A stretch of DNA of 64,000 bases from Adlercreutzia mucosicola DSM 19490 (lineage in GTDB: Bacteria > Actinomycetota > Coriobacteriia > Coriobacteriales > Eggerthellaceae). The translations under genes and the position numbers were made by a program. Location: contig NZ_AUGK01000007.1 of NCBI RefSeq assembly GCF_000422625.1, forward strand, positions 62,001 to 126,000, in the 5' to 3' direction. Positions 59,204 to 64,000 of the stretch are shown piece after piece (positions within the stretch are counted from its first letter, which is position 1; each line of letters opens with the position of its first letter). The notes under the pieces were generated by a model. That model saw nothing but the letters and a program-made list of their open reading frames with translations. It was not told the DNA's origin and searched no databases.

Positions 59204-60205
59204 ATGGACGAACCGGTAAGGCGCCCGCGCCCGCTGAAGATCGTCGGTATCGTCGCCGCCGTGCTGGCGGCCCTGGTGCTGGCGGTGGTCGTGGGGCTGA
59301 ACATCTACGTGCGCGCGGCCTTCGCGCCGTTCTACGCCGAGGCCGAGCCCGTCTTCGACATTCCCGGGGTGAACGCCGGCTTCGTCTGCCAGGACCTGGA
59401 TTACCTGGCCGCCGATGACAGCTGGCTGTTCAGCGGGTACATGGCCGACGGCAGCCCGTCGCCTTTGTACAAGCGCGCCGCTGACGGCACCGTGGCGCGC
59501 CTGACGGTGGCCAATCCCGACGGCACGGCCTACACCGGCCACGGCTCGGCCATCACGAGCACCGATCGCTACGCCTATCTGGCCTGCGATGGCGGCTATC
59601 TCGTGCTGGACGGGGAGGAGCTGGCGGCGGCCGGCGACGGTCAGGAGGTGGATGCCATCGCCCGCGTTGACCTGGACTTCTCGCCGGCCTTCATGAACAT
59701 CGAGGGCGATACGCTGCTCACGGGCAACTTCTACTACCCCGGCGATTACGAGACGCCGGCCTCCCATCGCATCACCACGCCCGACGGCACCGAGAACCCC
59801 GCGGTCATCTACGCCTACGACCTGGATCCCAACGCGCCCTTCGGCGTGGCGCCCGGGCCCGCGTGCGTCTATTCCATTCCCGGCATGATCCAGGGCGTCT
59901 GCCTGACCGACAGCGGGCGCATCGTGCTGTCCCAGTCCTACGGCATCGCCACCTCGCACCTGCTGGCCTACGATCAGGCGCGCCTGACCCAGGACGGCAC
60001 GTTTATGGCCGATGGGGCCGAGGTGCCGCTGTACTGTCTGGACAGCCGCAGCCTGGCCGCCGACATGGAGGCGCCGCCCATGGCCGAGGGCATCGAGTCC
60101 TTCGAGGGCCGCGTGTACGTGTCCGACGAGTCGGCCAGCAACAAGTACATCTTCGGGAAGTTGTACGGTGCCGGTGTGGTGTATGCGTTGGATATGAACG
60201 GCTAG
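59204..60205 (+). CDS. Membrane-anchored extracytoplasmic protein of unknown function
   Basis: A 333-residue protein with a short basic N-terminus, one membrane helix (residues 12-35) and a large outer domain. The outer part has repeated beta-strand blocks with Asp-Gly turns (SWLFSGYMADGSPSP, YAYLACDGGYLVLDGE, GRIVLSQSYG, GRVYVSDESASNKY) that suggest a beta-propeller. I do not recognise a named family. ATG follows GCGAAAGGGGTTTCT. No partner genes are obvious. Confidence 0.7.
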   Translation: MDEPVRRPRPLKIVGIVAAVLAALVLAVVVGLNIYVRAAFAPFYAEAEPVFDIPGVNAGFVCQDLDYLAADDSWLFSGYMADGSPSPLYKRAADGTVARLTVANPDGTAYTGHGSAITSTDRYAYLACDGGYLVLDGEELAAAGDGQEVDAIARVDLDFSPAFMNIEGDTLLTGNFYYPGDYETPASHRITTPDGTENPAVIYAYDLDPNAPFGVAPGPACVYSIPGMIQGVCLTDSGRIVLSQSYGIATSHLLAYDQARLTQDGTFMADGAEVPLYCLDSRSLAADMEAPPMAEGIESFEGRVYVSDESASNKYIFGKLYGAGVVYALDMNG

Positions 60206-60294
60206 GCTGCACCGCGGGGCGGTGGTGTATACTCGGTAGTCGCATTTTTCCGAGAGCGCGGCGGCGCGGCCGTCGCGGATGCAAAGGAGCCCCC

Positions 60295-60714
60295 GTGATT
60301 AAAGAGATCGTGACCGACGAGGAAATCCTGTCGAAGCCCTGCGATGTGGCCACGGCCGACGATGCCGCCATCGCCGAAGATTTGGTGGAGACCCTGCTGG
60401 CCGACGACGAGGCCGTGTGCCTGGCCGCCAACCAGATCGGCGAGACCAAGCGCATCGCGGCCTACCTGAACGAGGCCGGCAAGCCCGTGGTGCTGTTCAA
60501 TCCCCAGATCACCCAGAAGCTGCACCCCTTCACCGCCGTCGAAGCTTGCCTCTCGCGCGAGGAAGCCTCGGCCGTGGTGCGCTACGAATGGATTCGCGTG
60601 AGCTATGACGCGCTCGTGGACGGCAAGCTGGTGCCCCGCAAGAAGAAGATGGAGGGCAACGCCGCCCAGGCCGTGCAGCACATGATCGATCACTGCGAGG
60701 GCATCCTTGTCTAG
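60295..60714 (+). CDS. Peptide deformylase-like protein lacking the catalytic Glu
   Basis: A 139-residue protein with the three deformylase motifs in altered form. Motif I is CLAANQIG (Cys42 where Gly is usual), motif II is EACLS with metal-ligand Cys85, and motif III is QHMIDHCEG with His129 and His133. In true deformylases motif III is HExxH; here the general-base Glu is Met130. Metal binding should persist but hydrolysis is doubtful. The GTG start follows GCAAAGGAGCCCCC. The helicase gene overlaps its stop by eight bases. It is probably a paralogue with another role, for example binding formyl-Met or other peptides. Confidence 0.82.
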   Translation: MIKEIVTDEEILSKPCDVATADDAAIAEDLVETLLADDEAVCLAANQIGETKRIAAYLNEAGKPVVLFNPQITQKLHPFTAVEACLSREEASAVVRYEWIRVSYDALVDGKLVPRKKKMEGNAAQAVQHMIDHCEGILV

Positions 60715-62995
60715 GGAGATGCAGCAGGCCGCCGATCGAGAGGGCGGGCGAGGGGCGCCTGCGCACGAGGGCGGCCTGAAGGTCGCCCCTGCGGAGGGAT
60801 GTGCGCAGGGGGAAGCCCGTGTCTCTTCGGACGCCGTCGCGGGGGACGGCTTCAGCCGTTCCGCGCCCAGCGGCGACGAGCTTGCGACCGACGCCGTCTT
60901 CGCTGCCGAGCAGGCGCACCTGACCGAGGTGCACGGCAAGCTGCAGAAGATCGCCCGTGATGCCGTGGCCGCCATGGAGGCCGTGGCCGCCCAGGCTGCC
61001 GAGGACAAGAAGAATATGGCCGACGAGCTGGCCGTGAACTTCGCCACCTGGGACGATGTCCTGGAGACCCATGCCGACATCGTGGCCATGAACAACATCA
61101 TCGAGGCCCACGATATGGCGAACTCCGTGCAGGCCGAGCGCCTGCGCGCCGCCGAGGTGCTGCTGCGCGAGCCCTACTTCGCGAAGATCGAGCTCCAGTT
61201 CAAGCAGGGCCAGCCGGCCAAGGAACTCTACATCGGCTCGGCCGGCATCTCCGACGAGAACTACCGCCGGCTCGTGGTGGACTGGCGCAGCCCCGTGGCC
61301 GAGGTGTACTACAACCAGGCGATGGGCCCCACCTCCTACGTGGCCGACGGGCGCACCATCTCGGTGGACCTGAAGGTGCGCCGTCAGTTCGACATCCAGG
61401 GCGACCGGCTGCTCAGCTATTTCGATTCCGACGTGGCCATCGAGGACAAGCTGCTTTTGGCCTCGCTCGCCCGCGGCCGTTCCGCGCACATGCAGGCCAT
61501 CACGGCCACCATTCAGAAGGAGCAGAACCGGGTGGTGCGCCACGAGGATGTGCCCGTGCTGCAGGTGGCCGGCGTGGCGGGCTCGGGGAAAACCTCGGTG
61601 CTCATGCAGCGCATCGCGTATCTGTTCTACCAGCATCGCGGTGCCCTTGACCCCACGCAGGTGTTCCTCATCTCGCCGAACCCGGTGTTCGGCCGCTACA
61701 TCGACCGGGTGCTGCCCGATCTGGGCGAGCGCAATCCCGAGATCCTCACCTGGGCGCAGTTTCTGGCGCCGCTTCTGCCGGCGGGCCGCGGCGTGGGCGA
61801 GGGAGAGGTGTCCTACGAGCGTTTGCGGGCCATCGATGCGACCGTGGCCGGTTTCGAGTTCGACCGCGGCGATTTCCGCGACATCGTGAGCGCCGGCGTG
61901 CGCATCCTGGGCGGTGACGCCATCGAGAAGGTGTCGGCGAAGTTCGGGCATCTGCCCGCGGGGCCGCACCGCGTGACGCTCATGGGCGAGGAGCTGGACG
62001 GCCGCCTGGGGGCGCGCCTGAAGTCGCTGGCGGCGCTGGAATCCACCCACGACGAGGTGGCCGATCTGCCGCTGGAAGAGCAGCTGCGCCTGTTCGGCGA
62101 GACCTTCGACCCCCAGACCGACGAGGAGGCGCGCACGCTGGCGCTGACCTACCTGAAGGAGAAGCACGCCGATGCCATCGAGGCCGTGCGCGCCATGGGC
62201 TGGCTCGATGTGGATCGGGTGGGGCGGCGCCTTTTGGGCAGCGACGGGCTCACGTCGGTGGAGTGGGTGTATCTGAAGATGGTGCTGACGGGCATGGGCA
62301 ACCCCGATGCGAAGTACGTGATGATCGATGAGGTGCAGGATTATTCCGAGGGGCAGCTGGCTGTGATGGCCCGCTACTTCCGTCGGGCGCACTTCCTGCT
62401 GCTGGGCGATCCGAATCAGGCCATCGCCGAGGGCACCGCTTCGTGGGATGAGATTCGCGCCGTGTTCGAGGCCGAGCGCGGGCAGGTGAGCGAGTGCCGT
62501 CTCATGACGAGCTATCGCTCCACACCGGCCATCACCGACCTGTTCGCGTCGCTTTTGCCCGCGGGCGAGGCCATGGAGGTGTCCTCGGTGCAGCGCGAGG
62601 CCCCCGCGCCCGTCGTTGCGGTATGCAGCGACGAGGAAGAGTGGCGGGCGGCCTTGGCCCGCGTCGTGGACGAGGCCGCCCGGGCCGGTGGCCTGACGGC
62701 TGTGGTCGCGCCCTGGAAGAGCGAGGCTCGCCGTCTCGCGAAGCTGCTGGCGGATACGGTCCCGGCCGCTGTGCTCCTCGGCGAGGGCGACAGCCTGCCG
62801 GCCGAGGGCGTGGTGATCGTGCCATTGAAACTGGCCAAGGGCCTTGAGTTCGACCGCGTGATCATCCCCGATGCCAGCGCGCGGACTTTCCCCGCCAACG
62901 ATCTGGCGCGCCGTCGTCTGTACACCACCATCAGCCGCGCCACCCGCCACCTGACGATGCTGAGCGCGGGCCCCTTGACCGAGCTGCTGGGGTAG
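60707..62995 (+). CDS. HelD/HelR-like superfamily 1 helicase
   Basis: A 762-residue UvrD/Rep-type ATPase. Walker A is GVAGSGKT (residues 289-296), Walker B is MIDEVQDYSEGQL (Asp541), and later motifs include GDPNQAIAEG, MTSYRST and TTISRATRHLTML. A helical coiled region (about 65-130) before the ATPase core is the HelD-type arm that enters RNA polymerase to release stalled complexes. TTG 60707 (after GCGAGGGCATCC) is the likely start. The first 60 residues are extra and include translated REP-like sequence (GGLKVAPAEG). It overlaps the deformylase-like gene. Confidence 0.85.
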   Translation: MSREMQQAADREGGRGAPAHEGGLKVAPAEGCAQGEARVSSDAVAGDGFSRSAPSGDELATDAVFAAEQAHLTEVHGKLQKIARDAVAAMEAVAAQAAEDKKNMADELAVNFATWDDVLETHADIVAMNNIIEAHDMANSVQAERLRAAEVLLREPYFAKIELQFKQGQPAKELYIGSAGISDENYRRLVVDWRSPVAEVYYNQAMGPTSYVADGRTISVDLKVRRQFDIQGDRLLSYFDSDVAIEDKLLLASLARGRSAHMQAITATIQKEQNRVVRHEDVPVLQVAGVAGSGKTSVLMQRIAYLFYQHRGALDPTQVFLISPNPVFGRYIDRVLPDLGERNPEILTWAQFLAPLLPAGRGVGEGEVSYERLRAIDATVAGFEFDRGDFRDIVSAGVRILGGDAIEKVSAKFGHLPAGPHRVTLMGEELDGRLGARLKSLAALESTHDEVADLPLEEQLRLFGETFDPQTDEEARTLALTYLKEKHADAIEAVRAMGWLDVDRVGRRLLGSDGLTSVEWVYLKMVLTGMGNPDAKYVMIDEVQDYSEGQLAVMARYFRRAHFLLLGDPNQAIAEGTASWDEIRAVFEAERGQVSECRLMTSYRSTPAITDLFASLLPAGEAMEVSSVQREAPAPVVAVCSDEEEWRAALARVVDEAARAGGLTAVVAPWKSEARRLAKLLADTVPAAVLLGEGDSLPAEGVVIVPLKLAKGLEFDRVIIPDASARTFPANDLARRRLYTTISRATRHLTMLSAGPLTELLG

Positions 62996-62998
62996 TCC

Positions 62999-64000
62999 AT
63001 GACGAAGAAGAAGACGCTGACGCGGCGCACCCTGCATTACTATTGGCTGGCCACCCGCAACCACCAGGGGCTGTTCTGGGGGCTGATCGCGTCCACCATC
63101 GGGTTCTGCGGGTTTCTCTCCTACGGCAACCCCTACGTGATGAGCCTCATCGTGGACCGCATCGGCGCGGGCCCCGTGGCCGCCGACGAGGTGTTCGCGG
63201 TGTTCGGGCCCTATATCGTGGCCCTTATCGCCATCAACCTGGCCGGCCAGGCGTGCAGCAAGCTGCAGGACTACACCATGTGGAAGCTGCAGATCGCCGT
63301 GAACTACGACTTGGCCACCATGGCCTTCGACTGTCTGTGCAACCAGTCGCTGTCGTTCCATTCCAACCGATTCGGCGGCACGCTGGTGGCCCAGACCTCG
63401 AAGTTCATGAGCGCCTACACCCTGCTGCTGAACACCATCACCTTCCCGTTTCTGCCCATCGTCTGCTCGGTGGTGTTCACCTGCTCCCTGCTGTTTCCCG
63501 TGGTGCCGCTGTACACGGTGGTGCTCATGGGACTGCTCGCGGTGTACGCGGCCGTGTCCTACATCATGTACAAGCGCATCCTGCATCTGAACGAGCAGGC
63601 CGCCGGCGCTCAGAACCAGCTGTCCGGCGAGCTGTCCGACGCGGTGACGAACATCCTGGCGGTGAAGACCTTCGGTCGCGAGGACTACGAGCGGCACTTG
63701 TTCGACGCGGCCAATCGGGAAGTGGTGGCGCGCGACTCGAAGCGCATGGCCTCGTCGCTGCTGCGCGGCGTGATCACGGCGGGGCTCACGGTGGTCATCA
63801 TGTCCGTGGTGACGGTGTTCATCTCGGGCGGCAACGCCTGGTTCGGCATTACGGCGGGCACGGTCATCATCATGTTCACCTACACGAACACGGTGACGAA
63901 CCAGTTCAACTTCATCAACACCGGGCTGCAGCGCATCAACCAGGCCCTGGGAGATGCGAGCGGCATGACGGCGGTGCTCGACGAGCCGCGGCTCGTGGCC
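62999..64000 (+). CDS. ABC transporter, exporter-type permease region (3' end outside window)
   Basis: The first 334 codons of an ABC exporter. ATG 62999 lies three bases after the helicase stop; GCTGCTGGGGTAGTCC precedes it. It has six membrane helices of the MsbA/LmrA type (GLIASTIGFCGFLSYGNPYV, LIAINLAGQACSKL and so on) and the intracellular coupling segment SFHSNRFGGTLVAQTSKFMS. The ATPase domain should follow beyond the window. Substrate unknown; distinct in sequence from the exporter at 26.9 kb. Confidence 0.85.
   Translation, partial: MTKKKTLTRRTLHYYWLATRNHQGLFWGLIASTIGFCGFLSYGNPYVMSLIVDRIGAGPVAADEVFAVFGPYIVALIAINLAGQACSKLQDYTMWKLQIAVNYDLATMAFDCLCNQSLSFHSNRFGGTLVAQTSKFMSAYTLLLNTITFPFLPIVCSVVFTCSLLFPVVPLYTVVLMGLLAVYAAVSYIMYKRILHLNEQAAGAQNQLSGELSDAVTNILAVKTFGREDYERHLFDAANREVVARDSKRMASSLLRGVITAGLTVVIMSVVTVFISGGNAWFGITAGTVIIMFTYTNTVTNQFNFINTGLQRINQALGDASGMTAVLDEPRLVA

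Overview
The window is GC-rich chromosomal DNA from an anaerobic actinobacterium, most probably a member of the Eggerthellaceae (Coriobacteriia; Eggerthella, Gordonibacter, Adlercreutzia or Slackia type). This rests on gene content: several Tat-exported FAD-dependent reductases of the fumarate-reductase type, two molybdopterin oxidoreductase operons, four membrane-embedded LuxR-type regulators each beside a redox enzyme or its remnant, OFA-type MFS carriers, and purine synthesis by stand-alone PurO plus a stand-alone AICAR formyltransferase. The genus is inference. I saw no rRNA, tRNA or CRISPR array.

Layout. 1-3 kb: a ZTP riboswitch with an overlapping terminator controls purO and the AICAR formyltransferase gene. 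3-6 kb: MFS carrier and dGTPase. 6-12.5 kb: a DmsABC-like operon with two consecutive FeS subunits, divergent from a LuxR regulator. 12.5-15.3 kb: REP-like repeats, a PAP2 phosphatase, and a deletion scar that joins a truncated LuxR gene to a truncated flavoprotein gene. 15.5-22 kb: a LysR - ferredoxin - cytoplasmic molybdoenzyme - FeS protein - membrane anchor - MFS operon. 22.4-33 kb: ZIP transporter, flavoprotein reductase with divergent LuxR, ABC exporter, LysR/EamA pair, S10 peptidase. 33-38 kb: MOSC protein, anion permease, CMD-cupin protein, CrcB, and an XRE regulator fused to a desulfoferrodoxin-like domain. 38-42 kb: a restriction-modification pair, then a second scar joining a broken DNA glycosylase paralogue to the 3' end of a MerR gene. 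42-50 kb: cytochrome c and flavoprotein, CPBP protease, GntR-DUF1648 module, MGMT-like protein, and a DNA glycosylase fused to NAD(P)HX epimerase. 50-64 kb: LuxR/flavoprotein pair, hybrid histidine kinase, triple RidA protein, MBL hydrolase, a deformylase-like protein lacking the catalytic Glu, a HelD-like helicase, and a truncated ABC exporter.

How it works together. The dominant theme is anaerobic respiration: periplasmic or cytoplasmic reductases draw electrons through FeS and cytochrome subunits from the quinone pool, and their expression is probably set by local membrane LuxR, LysR or two-component sensors. A second theme is genome plasticity: at least five unrelated intergenic elements with long inverted repeats, a REP-like family that has entered coding sequence, and two deletion scars.

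Start codons were chosen from ribosome binding sites seen in the sequence. Family calls come from motifs recognised by eye; no search was run.
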